The translations under genes and the position numbers were made by a program. Shown here piece by piece: positions 24,240-36,200 of a DNA stretch of 64,000 nt. A model generated the notes under the pieces. The model did no database searches. It was not told where the DNA came from and saw only the letters and a program-made list of their open reading frames with translations. The stretch is from positions 161,631,962 to 161,695,961 of the forward strand of contig NC_089978.1 of the NCBI RefSeq assembly GCF_036417845.1, read 5' to 3'. Position 1 is the stretch's first letter, and the number at the start of each line of letters is the position of its first letter. The stretch is from Apteryx mantelli (lineage: Eukaryota > Chordata > Aves > Apterygiformes > Apterygidae).

Positions 24240-24860
24240 TTTTAAAATTGTCACTTTTTGACAGAGGTAATGGCTGTAATATATTTAGTCTCTTCCCCCT
24301 TGTTGTGTTTAAAATGGCTATGCTAATAAAGGGCACAGCTGTCGATACTTTATGGCCTGCTGGGGGGAAGAGGGGGAACGAAGGCAAAAAACAGATTGAC
24401 TGTGTGTCAACAAATGCAGCTGGGAAAGAAAAAAAGAAGCCCCTTGAAGGCCCCTGCAACTTAAAGTCCAAGATAAATGATGTCCCTATGCTTAAAAAAA
24501 AAAAAAATGGAGGTTGGAATTCAATAAAAGGGGACTGAAAAGGAAACTGCTTAAAACTGAAAGCCTTTTCTCTGCCTCTAGACAGCTTACAAGAGAAATG
24601 AGCAAAACTGACCACAGAAAGAGGGTGAGCGGCCAAGAAAGAAAACAAAAGCCTATCTGGGAAAATATATTGCGTCAACGCATTATCTGAAGTGCATTAT
24701 CGCTGGCGGGCGGAGAACGTACAGTTTAATGGAGACGCAACCACCAACTTTTACGTGCCGCTACCTTTTGGGGCAACGGGCTGCTTTGTGCCTGGGCTGG
24801 AGGCGAGGGGAAAGGGGAGCCATAATTATTCATACCAAATAAATAAGACCGAGACAAAAT
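24240..24860. promoter_or_regulatory. Candidate conserved non-coding element
   Basis: A block dense in developmental-type binding-site words: TGACAG (MEIS/PBX type, 24259-24264), an inverted TTGAC/GTCAA pair at 24396-24410, and the homeodomain palindrome ATAATTAT at 24822-24829. It runs directly into the orphan CpG-rich island. There is no coding frame of interest. The call rests on motif density and context only; I cannot align other species here. Confidence 0.35.
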
Positions 24861-25240
24861 GACGCGGGGGCTGCTTGGGGAAGTCCGACCTTGGGGAGCG
24901 AGGCACCTCGGTGGCTTTGCCCCCGCCACAAGGGCTTCGAAGGCTTTTCCCCAGGGTGATGGAGCCCCAGTGAACCCCGGGCCCCTGCGGCGCCTCCCCA
25001 GGGCATCGGACGGGTGCTGCCCATCGCCAGGGTGGCAGCTCCCAGGCCAAGTTGGGTCTAACTCACTGGGGCTCTTCTGCTGGTGGCGGAGCCGAGCCAC
25101 TGCGGGTCGGGCACCTGCCTCCCACGCAGGCCCTCGGGAGATGCCATGGGAACGACGGTGCTTTTCCCCTTCCCGGTTCCCTTTTGGGGATGCCAGTCTT
25201 TGGGGAAAATGCTGTTTCTTGGCCTTGCAGCCTGTCATTA
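24690..25240. promoter_or_regulatory. Orphan CpG-rich island, no gene assigned
   Basis: A sharp switch from AT-rich flanks to GC-rich sequence in which CpG is not depleted: about 20 CpG in 24860-25140 by hand count. No coding gene starts here. Strong plus-strand splice-donor matches follow (GCAG|GTAAGG at 25428, GCAG|GTGGGT at 25700), so a non-coding RNA promoter is possible, as is an enhancer-linked island. Long frames across it on both strands (198 codons minus, 190 codons plus) have a composition expected of GC-rich non-coding DNA. Confidence 0.5.
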
Positions 25241-28200
25241 AATACGTAAAAGGGAGGAAAGGGCCAGAGGGGAGGGTTATGTTCCATGGCTGTGGTTTGA
25301 TGGCGCGAGGGACGGGGGCCAAAGGGAGGATGCTAATTCCCCACGTTACCTGCTCTGGAGAAAGGAGACGGGAGGGTTTTCTCCACCACCTCCCTCACAC
25401 CCTCTGCAAGAGCGTTTGGGTGTGCAGGTAAGGAGCAGCTGCGAGAAGTAAGAAATAGGAGCGGTTTCATCGTACGCGTTGGGCGATGCGGCCTGAAGAC
25501 GGCAAACACGGTTCTTCATGGACCCATGTGTATGGGCGAGAAATCAAACCAGCAGGGATTAAGTGCTTTTTCTGAACTCTGGGGTGGGAAAAACCCAGCG
25601 GGGTTGTGGCTGAGCAGATCAGGGCTGGGGTGAGGAGGAAGGTGCCTGCTGACGTGTCCTCGCACCCGGCAGTGCAGCAAGGGGACGTTAGCGCCGCAGG
25701 TGGGTCAATGGCCCAGCTCCTCCTCTCCAGAGGTGCCGAGCAGTTGCATCTGCTGGGCGATTTCAGCCAAATTCGGTGAGGGGGAGGTTTCCAAGCAAGG
25801 GGGGCCCTGTGTGCTTCACCACGCGGGGTGGCCGGGAGGAGACAGACACCCATGGCTGCTTGTCCCGCGAGAGCAGCTGCAGCTGGTGGAGAGGAGCCAT
25901 CTGCGCCCCACAGGCCAGCCAGCCAGAGGGAGGGTTGTAAGAGGCATAGCTTGAATTACCACAGTCAAAAAATGGCGATATTGGGTGCAAATCTGTCAGA
26001 AACAGGCTGGGTTGGTTCCCTCAGCTGTGAAACAGCTTGTCTGAATGGAGGCAAACCCATAAAAAAAAGACAAGTGACCAGGAACCACTCATTTCTTGTC
26101 ATTTCTTGCCCAACTATGGACGATTAGGACAGTTTTTCCCAGCCTAAGGCAATACACTTTTGTAAGTATATCCTGAGTTTCCTGGAGGCACACCAAGAGC
26201 GTGGGTGTTGCCACCTCAAAGCCACCACAACTCCTGCATCCTTCCCGGAGAAATCCAGGGTCTGGCCAGTCCTGTTTCATGTTTCAGGCCTGGAAAGAGG
26301 CTTTCTGGGACTGGAAGGCAGCAGGCCAGGCTGGGAAAGCTGGCCAGACTGCAAATAACCTCTCCTTCCTCGGTTAAAGGGTGAGTAAGGGATGTCTGGG
26401 GTGAGATTTCCAGCTGCTAGGAAGCTTCTTCTCTTCCTTCTTTTTTTTACTTTCCTACTTTTGCTGTTTTTCCATGTTTTTTTCTCATTTAATACCATGT
26501 TTGCCTGGTTGGTTGTTCCCATTCAAAAATATCTGAAAATGGTAGTAAGATGGAAAAAAAGGATATTTTTTATTTTCTCAGTTTCCAAATTGTTTTATGT
26601 GTGTATTTTTTTTATCCTCTCATGATTCTATAATAACAAGAGAAAGGAAGAATAAGCAAACAAAGAGAAGACGAAATCAGGAAATCAGAAAAAACCCTGA
26701 AATGAAATAAAACTATAACATCAAATTTTTACTGATAGAGAAAGACACTGGAATAGCACATATAGTTCTCCTGTCTTTCTGTAATTGTTGGGAAAATTTA
26801 AAAGGGCAATAATTTTTACTGTTCCTACTAGATCTCATTTGGTAAAGTCCTTGCACCAGTAGACATCTGTACCTCCTGCATCTGTGGGGTGAGCAGTTTG
26901 GATTTGTTTGTCTTTAGAAAGGAGCAGAGTTTGGTTTGGCCAGGGTGCGAGAGGCAGACGTGAAAGGCAGCTGTTCCCAGGAGCAGAAAAGATAAGAGAT
27001 CCACCACCCACACGCTGGTTTCTCTGTGGCTTCTCTGTTTTTACTCCTGGAACCAAACTTCTTCACCTGTGCTTCTGTGTCCACCTGTGCGAATCCCACT
27101 ACCTCTTTGTAATTGATAGTTAAAAAAAAGGAAAGAAAAGCAGAAGAAGAGGAGAAAAATACCTGAAACCTGAGCGTGTGATGCAACCTACATATTCACC
27201 GGTATGGGTTACTATGAAAGGTTCTCTTGAAGCCAGACTTCCTGCTAGGTCAAAGACTTATTGATACAGATAACTAGACTCTAGGCTTCTGCAAGGTCTC
27301 CACTTAAATAAAAAGTAATATTATGACAAAAAGCAATGGTAAAATTGGCGTAGTGCATATGGCATGACTGTAAGTAGCTCAGCAATAGATCTGAATAGTA
27401 ATTGCTGATGGAGAACGTCATCCGAAGACACATTTCCATCAGGTTCCTGGAAGAGCTGTGGCCCCAGGTGATTCAATGTCTGCATCTACAATTTGGGAAT
27501 CAGTCTAAAAGCACTGGAGATGACTCAAAGTTGGTGAATAACAGTCAAAGCAGATGAGTGACGCAGAGTCACAGGAGTTACTGGGTAAACTGGACGCAGC
27601 CATGCTGAGCTATCACAAGGAGAAGACAGGGAGCAGTTTATGGAGCAGGACCTGTGTCCCAGAAGTCGCATGCCCCAGAGCGACTTTGGGGCTCACATGG
27701 GTTCACGGAAGAATGGTGGCTCCTGCCACACCAGGGCCCAAAGATGCTCTGTAATCCCCAAATGGACAATACAGGAAGGAGTTGCCAGGAGTGAGAGATG
27801 GTCTCCCTTCCTTGCTATACTGATGGGCCCAACACTGTGGCCAGCTTTAGTGTCCCTAACTTACTGAACTGCAGAGGTTTGAAAAGTCCAGTGAGATGAT
27901 TTAAGACTATGCTGTTTAGCATACTCGGGGGAAGGTTAAGAGGAGACTTGTGTTTGAGCCAGAGCAGATGTTTTTTGTAATTTTTGATTTGCAGAACACC
28001 ACAATTTTCCAGGGGAGGTGCAAACGCAGGATATTGGCTGTTGAGCTCATGGGCCTGCTTTGTTTAATTACCATTCACACACTGGTTAATAGGGGCCCAG
28101 AGACCCCAGGAGTCTCTACGAGCCAGAGGTTGACAATGACTGAATACCTCTGCAGGAAGAAGGTATGTAAATCTTTATGTATTTAATGGAGTTGGCAAAA

Positions 28201-30616
28201 CAAAGTATAATATTTTATGTGTGTAACTGGGCATTGAAGCGATAGACTGTGAAGTCTAGTGGACTTGCTGTCACCTGAGGCCTTTCACTCATCAGCTTGC
28301 CTTCAAATCTAGACAGCTGGACCTGATGCCACAGTTGGTATTAGATGTGCTATAGGGTGGGAGCCTGCAGGACCCCTAAAAGGTCTGTGTTTCATACCAC
28401 TTACCTGTAATGCAGAAATTCTTGTCAAACCTTATGTATATGGTGTCTCCCATTGTCTAATTCAACAAAAAATTCCCAGCAAGGAACAGGTCAGATTTTA
28501 CCCCTTATTTTTAATATTTTTTTAACTTCAGTTTGTCCATGAAGCACAGGGGTTTCTGCTGAGGTTATTCCACCATATTTGCCAAATCTTTGCTATGCCT
28601 TGAGTGTTGGCCTGGTTTGAGAATTTGCTGAGATTTCTCTGAGGGGTGGCCATGCTGAGGAGACATCTCCATCGTGTCTCTCCTTGGGTGTGCTTGGTCA
28701 TGGGGATCCTGCACCAGCCTCGAAAGGAGGTGCTGCAGAAGGTACCTTTGCACTTTATCCTGGTCACTTGTTTTAATGATTAATATCTTAAATATTTTGT
28801 GTTTCAGCCAGAGCCTGATCATTGGGCCTGCTTTTAATTGCCTTATTTTTAATCTACATGGTGCATTGGTCTCTCTGTCCCTCTCCCAGTCACCTGTGGT
28901 CACTGCTGGTCTGCATTCACTAAATTTGGCAGATGGGAGGAGTTCTCAGAGGTATCAAGTCATCTCAAATTTAACTAAAGGAGGCAGATAGAGGGGAGGG
29001 AAGGATTCAGGTGTGCACTTAGCTTTTATAAAACAACAGAGGATCCACATGAAAAAGAAACTAATAAATACCTTCATGCAGGATTGGCTTTGGACTGAGC
29101 TAGCTCCTTCTTAGAAGCTAGCAGGTATTGGGCATGGATCTGCAGGATATGAGTTTTGTTGGTTCTAGTGTTGGTGGGCAGCGGGTCCTTCTTGGAGGGC
29201 ATTGCTACCTAACACAGATTGAGTTTGGGCCTCTCTTTTTTTTGTGAGTGCGTAGATCACCTGCAGTGCTCCCCGGGCGACAACACGTCTCTCTGGCAAA
29301 CAGCAATTCTGAAAAGCTAACGGTAGGAAGAAATGTATTTTGCAGCTGAACTTCTTTGGTAATTGTCTTCTCCTTCTTATAATCCACTTCCCAATCACAC
29401 CATCACTGTGTGTAGGTACGCATGTGTTTCCGTGATTTCCCTATGTCCCCTCCGGTAACTTTTAAACCTTTTGGCCAATTTCAGCTGTATTTGACAGCGC
29501 AGTAAAGGTGTCAAAGATATGACGTTCCTGCATGTTTAGTGAAAATCCATGGTCTAGAAGAAAAGAGAGGTGCAAAATGGGTCCCCACTGAGGAAAAGAT
29601 TGGAATATACACTTCCAATTTGCTGAAGAATTTCCCGTGAAAATGCCGCAGTTTGGCTAGCGCCCGCAGCCAGCCATCAGGTGCACATCTGCCGGAGGCC
29701 CAGATGTTACCTGTCCCAACACACTGGAGTAATTTTGTCTCGCTGTGTCTTGCTAGTCGCCTGCTTGCTTCTCCTCTCCAGAGAGCCGCTTGGGAGGCAT
29801 CGCTTACCTGCCGGAGGCACCGGCCTCCCTGCTGGCTCCTGGAGCAGATTAGATGCCTATTTTTCAGATGGTTAAATCCTTCTATTTGGTGTGTTTTCTC
29901 TCCCCGCCACCCCCTGAGCTGTGTGTGGGGAGGCACAAGGGCTACGACCAAGGAGCTGGATGCCGCCATGCCGTTCCCTGCCCACCCTGGGGCTGCGTCC
30001 ATCCTGTATTTCTGAATGGGAAGGAGGCTCCCATGCGGCATGGAGACTCGCGGGCTTAGCGGCACGTCCGGGTGTCTATGAGTATTTTTAATTCTTCTGC
30101 CAGCACTTCAGGGTGAGTTATGTGATGCCCAGGAGAGATGGATTCAATCCAGGCTTGCATCTCTAGCACAAAACTGCACTGTGGTTCAGCGCTGGGCAGG
30201 CTCTCCAGGCTCCGGTTTGCCCTTAGGTGGGGATGGAGCAGCTGCTGGAGCAATTTGCGGTGCAAATAGCTGCCGATTGCAGCCTCCAAAATAGATTCTC
30301 CTCGTGGACCCTTGTGTTACCCTAAATGAATGTGAGCGGTTTTCCAGGGGATGATGTTACAGTGCACTATCTGGACACTGTGAAAGGATTTAATCCAACC
30401 ATTTGAGAGAATGTCAGAAAGCCAGCTGGAACCTGATGGGAGGGACATCAGTGCAAAGCCTTTGCTGTGTTTCTGAGGCTCAGAAATCCTCCCAGCAATC
30501 CCAGTGAGATGAGTGCTGTGGTAAGGAACTGAATAAAATGAAAACACTTAATATATAAGTTATGCAATAAGGTATTCAAGATCACGAGGGAGACCTTGCA
30601 GATCTAGCAGTGAGGC

Positions 30617-30657
30617 ATTTGCATGTTAAAAACATTGCAGCTTCTTTCAGCTGCAAT
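30617..30657. promoter_or_regulatory. POU octamer ATTTGCAT next to an 8-bp hairpin with CAGCTG E-box
   Basis: ATTTGCAT at 30617-30624 is a perfect POU-domain octamer. Ten bases on, attgcagc (30634-30641) is repeated inverted as gctgcaat (30650-30657) with an 8-base spacer, and CAGCTG lies at 30648-30653. The surrounding 30.6-30.9 kb lacks repeats. Motif match only. Confidence 0.3.
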
Positions 30658-33189
30658 CTAAACTTTGTGCTCAGTTAAGTCTCCCCAGCCCTGGTCTGAT
30701 CCCTGCAGCCCCTCCCGGGTTTTCAATACATCCAACAATGAAAGTGAAATCCAATCCCATCCAATTAGAGGAAAATGAATGGCTCATCTACAATAAATGG
30801 GCTCTGAATAACAATAAGCCAACAAGAGAGCAATGAACTGGAGACAGAGTACAATCTTCCTGAATGTTAATCGGCAACTAACTCCACAAGCTTCTTAGAG
30901 GTGGAAAGAATCGGAGGAAAATAGATTAGGGAGGCTTTAGAACACATTGCCTTTTAACTGCTTAGGCCTCACATTTTTACCTAAATACAAGAATGTTTCT
31001 AATGCTGCCTTTTACAGGGCTTGGTTGGGGGGGGGGGAGGTCCTCTGTTCTCAGTTAAATGTTTTCAGCTTATTTATAGTTTGACATGGTAGGTCCTACT
31101 GTATATCCTCCAATACTATTTCATTGTTTTATTTATTTGAAAGTCACTTTTTAAAGCAATGGCATTTCTGAGTGAAAATCTGGAAGCCCTTGGTTTTCTG
31201 TAGATCTGAGCATTTGGGGAGTGAGGCTGAATGAATCTAGACGTCAGCCCAGGACTGAAGAGCAGCTAGAGAGGCAAAACTGCAACTCAGTGGCTGAAGT
31301 GCCGTCTGTATCCAGCAGGCTTCCCTGATGCTGACTGCACTCTGGTCCCAGGTAGATGCCTGTTTGTACTCTCAAGGCTGATACCTGAAGCATTGCAAAG
31401 TAGTCCAGCTCCTGCTTTCCACTGTCTTCAGCCCCACAGGTAATTTTTGTAAAGCAAGGGAAGATGCAGGATTCCTGATCCATCACTAAGAGAAGCTATG
31501 TTGGCCAAACAGGCTCCCATATTTGAGGTAACCAGGTCTCACCAAGCTGAGCTGGATTGCTCTTCTCTGTTCACCCTATCCTCTTCCTAATCACTTTTTT
31601 TTCCTCTTTGTTTTTTGCCCTCAGACAAGCAGAGAGGTTATCCAGCTGGACCAGCACTTCCATCCCTTCCTGCCTACCTTTATCCACAGATGTTTAACTC
31701 AAAGGCCACTGGAGTCACTGGAAAAACTCCCACTGGCTTGTGTAGGCATCTCATCAGCCCCATTAGATCACCACTGAACCACACTGCAGCCTAGCCACAC
31801 GTCTCAGCGGAGGAGAGCGAAGCAGCACATCAGTTCTCCAGGAAAAGAAGGGTCCTCGCACTGGTGAGGGGCAATTATGGTGCTACTGCAAAGCAGAGCG
31901 CTCTGTGACAAGTGTCCACTCACAGTGCGCCTCACTGTTCAGTGCCTGGTTTGCAGTGAAAATGTTTGTGACAGTCATGATGGTTTTGACAATCCTAGTA
32001 TCTAGAATACACAATAATACACATAATATGCATATATCGGTATACATAATATACATAGGCTATCACTGCTTGCTCCTGAAGGAAGCCAACAGTCAGGAAA
32101 TTTCCTGCAGAAATCATGAAAGTATAGTGATGTGAGGGGAAGGTGTCAACACTGGCCTTGGAAAAGCCCTGAAGATATGATACACGGTAGTCTACGCTGT
32201 GATGCCTCAGTTTGGAGAGAGCTTGAAACAACGTCTTCCCATTCATGTTAATGGCGTCTAACGCTTGTGACGGCGCTATGCGCCCCTGCACTCGCTTCCC
32301 CCTTCAGTATTTGTCTACCAGCGCTCTTCAAGACGAGTCCCTGAGGAGGGGGCATTTATAAGACCTGGGAGGGCTGCAGGGATCGTATACTTGGCTTTGC
32401 TTTCTTCCGTTGAAGCCGCGCGCTCAGCTTTCAAGCTCAGCCCCCACTGCTGGGGCTCTTCTCCACCTGCAGGAAGGAGTGCGGCTCTGGGGCAGGCTGA
32501 GAAAAACCTGACGCTCTGACTGAGGGTCGTAGGGTGCAACGCAAGGGAAGGAGGTTAGGGACAGCTTTGACCTCTCAAAATAGGTGGCCCAGAGGAAACT
32601 GTCTTCTATGCCTTTTCCCTTCTTCTGCCTGCCTCTGTTCTCTGCTCACCCATGTAGCTACTCAGATGCACAAACACTGCAATGCAGGGGCCTTTAAAGA
32701 GTTAAGTGACCCGCATCAACATGAATCACAAAAGCATAAAACAAAAAACAGGAATGAAGTCATTTTTAAGTCAAACCCTATAAAATAACTCTACAGTTTA
32801 TTCTATGAGCAGGAGTTATTGATGCAAATGTTTCCTGTGTTTTATTCACTCTTACAAATGTCCTCCCGGAGGCAGCTCTAGATTTGATATCTCATATCCA
32901 AATAATGCTGCTAAATGTGTCTATAGAAAACCAAAGTATATTCTTGCTATGTATGGAAAGACGGGAATGAAGAAAGGAGACGTATCCCCCTTTTCCCTCT
33001 ACTAATCTGCTGTACAAGCAAGAGGTCGGTCATTGTATTCTTTCAGAGGAGCAAAATTTGATAGGCGTATAGATAAGCTTTTAAGTAATATATGTGCAGA
33101 GCTAAAGGGGATTTGGAAGAGAGAATTATTCATTTGTTAAATTAAATAACAATTTGGTCTTGGCAGCATTAAAATAAATTTCCAAGGGC

Positions 33190-33209
33190 CATTGTTTGTT
33201 TGAACAAAG
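33190..33209. promoter_or_regulatory. Inverted SOX-type sites
   Basis: CATTGTT followed by AACAAAG in inverted arrangement, six bases apart, each a good match to the SOX HMG-box core. Paired inverted sites of this kind are bound by SoxE dimers in known enhancers. Motif evidence only. Confidence 0.3.
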
Positions 33210-36200
33210 AGGGGAAAGGATCTGTTAGAAACAGTTTACACAGTTCAAATATGAGGGGTTGTTTGCATTAATAAAACCAGCACTAGTACTCAGCATGTAG
33301 CACAGAAAAACACATTTGCTCTACTGTGCTGGACACACTCTGGCAAGTGCTTGGGAACGCAGTGTTACACCCTGTCAAAGCTCAGCATTGAGAGCAAGGG
33401 ATGCCAAACAATTTCAAATTCCACAAATGTATTTTTCTTAAAACTGGCCTCAACTCTTGGACCAGGACGAGGCAGTGGCAGTGGCCAGTAAATGCCCCAG
33501 GCTTTAGATATGGGCAAAATATTATTCCTTTCCCTTCGAACAGGCTCAAAGTATCTTCACCCTTCTTCCATTTTCCCTCATCGCCTCAGCAGTAAAAATG
33601 GAGAAACATGGAGCCTTCCAACTTATTTGGTTTCTTGGCTTTGGCGTTCACCAAATCTGCAGCTGTGATTCTTTGGTTAGTCTGGGATTTCCTGCAAGAA
33701 ATTTGCTCTCCAAATCCTGGGAGGAGTTAGAACTGCTTGGCTCCAAAGATCAGGTACAGTTTCAGATTTAGCCTGTGCCAAAGCATCTTAAAAATATTAA
33801 AGAAATTAGCAGTCCAACCTTATTGTAACTCTGTAGTATTATGCTCACTTTATGACTGCAAAGGGAGTGGCACCAAATGGTTAAATTGCTAGTCCAAAGT
33901 TTTATAAAACCAGATTCTGCTAACTTGACTTACCATAATAGCACCATCTACTCTTCATGGTTATGTCCATGAGACAGTGGCACTGCTCACGTAACAAGTT
34001 GCTTCTCATCATGGGGATCACAGTGAAAGTGCTAGACAGGGCAAGGTGAAAAATCTTAATTGATGAAAACCTAATTTTCTGTGAAAGTTTCAGAGTGGAA
34101 ATTCTCATTTAGAAGGGCAAATTTCTGTGAAAACAAATTCCCTTTTCATAGATGAAAATTTTTTCATTTTTTGGCAGGAAGGGGAACTGCCTCCATTTGA
34201 ACGTGTGACTGTGCCTCCTAGGAACTGCAGTTGGGGGGCTTGTGTCCCATTTTTTTCTGTGCTCCTGGGATGCCCCACGCCAAGAGCTCCTGAGAGACTC
34301 CTGCCCCTGCTCCACAAGGCAGGCAGCCATGATGCCCAGCAGGTGATGCCCAGTGGGCGATCTTCTCCAGGCTGGGAGAGCTTCCCGACAAGGAAAACAG
34401 GAGATTCAAACTGGAGTTCTTGCAAATCAGCCCCATCAGGCACCACCAAGAGGTAATCTCCCTGCAGTTTGGATATGTGGGGCTGCCTTTGATATCCCAC
34501 CTGCTGGTTCCTCCACCCACCAGCAGGCTTAGCTACTTCCACTAATCACTCTGGGTTATCCTGTGCACCTCCTGCCTGGGGTTATACTGCGAGCTTCGCT
34601 CCTGGTATCCTGCCGCGCTGTTTGTCTTGCTCCTGGCATTGGGGTACCCTCCCCATTGTGGCTCGTGATCTCTGTTTCCCCCAGAAGGTCCCATGGGAGG
34701 TCTCCATGCGGGGATGTGCGAGGAGACCAGCAGTTTCCAGCCAGCTCTCTCTGTGGGGCCTGAACGGCAGCCTGGCTGCCGAGCTGGGAGAAAAGCACTT
34801 TAAGAATTTGCTCAAGGCATAAACCTAAGCTTTGCTGGGTGACAGAGACAGCTTGTTGCTGAAATCCTTGCTTAACTCGAGCTTATGGCTAAATTCTTGG
34901 TGCCTGTTTCCCTAATGCTGGGCCTCTGCTTCAGTGGCCATGCTGGACTCCCCAAAATTCAAAGCATTTGGCCTCAGGATCCCATGTCTCCCCTCAGATG
35001 GCTTACCAAGCTTATGAGCTTAGTGCTCTGTCAACACGTGACACCAACCCTGGCTGCCCTCACCAGGTCCACAAAAAAAGAATGAAAAGACTCTTTTAGA
35101 CACCTTCATCTTCTGCAACCCTATTTGGAAACTCCTAAAAGATATCCCTCTGCCCTTATCCATCCTTAGTCTCTACCTTTTATTTTTTATCATTTTACTA
35201 CAGTTGTTCCATTTTTTCTTTTTTTCATGCCTGTTAAAACATAGTGGCAGGAGAACAGTCTGAGCTGCAGTGAAGAGAGCAAAGCCAGCCCTTCCTTGGC
35301 ACTCTCACAGCACTGCTTCCTCCTGCGCCACTTTAACAAAGCATCATTTGAGGCTGGCTGTGATGGCCCATGGCTCCCTACTGGGAGTTCTTCAATTTTT
35401 GAGAAAAATCTGGCAAACTTCTATTTTTCTGTCGTGGCATTTGACTGGTTGCCTTCTTCAGCTGAACTTCACTGATGTTGATGAAATCCAGCTGCTGGCA
35501 GTTTTCCTGGTGGGATGCTCCATTCCTACCCCTCCACAGATAAACCATTTGCAGGTGAGACAGAAAAAGTCAGAGAGTGACTGAGTTGGGTCCCGCCAGC
35601 TTCCAGCAGAGCACTGGGGACCAGACGCTTTTGCTTTGAGAAGTTTTACAGAAGTTGAGTTATTTGTTGGATGATAATTAATCACGTAACTCCTGCTATA
35701 TTAATCTCTACTTTTGCTCCCCTATCTGTGATCTACTGCCTGGAAAACTGAGATGGGGGAAAGAGCTTTTGTAAATAAGTGCCTTCATGAGGTAAAAAAT
35801 GTGCCCAGGTGGTTCTTGGAGGGGAAAGTTGCTCACATGATTTCCCTGATCATCAGTGTGGCCATCTTTTACTGTGACTCCAGTGGTATCAGCTGTCTGA
35901 AAAGCAGTGCTTGCTAATGTGTATTTTGTGTATTAAATAATACTTTGGAAGAAAAGCACTTATTATCAGGGGAGTACCTGTCCTTTGAAACAAAAGTGGA
36001 TGTAGATTTGTTCTTGTAGTGCTGAACTGGATCATACAAAATGGCCCAAAAGTAGCCTCCAGAGGACATGTAATCCAGCCCTAACATGAGACCAGTTATA
36101 CTCATTATGGTACCTGTGGCCAAAATAGGGTGGGATTTAACACACCTTTCTCTCTTCAGTTATTCTGCTGAAAAATGTAGGAAGATCCTTTTTTTTGTGA

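Noticed and set aside
24726..25322. 198-codon minus-strand and 190-codon plus-strand open frames near 25 kb
   Set aside because: Both arise because GC-rich sequence has few stop codons; no recognisable protein, no family motif, and composition differs between frames only as expected.
27912..27945. Possible internal CR1 fragment (aaggttaagaggagactt)
   Set aside because: Only a short string resembles CR1 and the flanks do not continue the alignment; a RepeatMasker run would decide.
29511..30065. 184-codon minus-strand open frame
   Set aside because: No similarity recognised; overlapping plus-strand frames of 120 and 64 codons are equally open.
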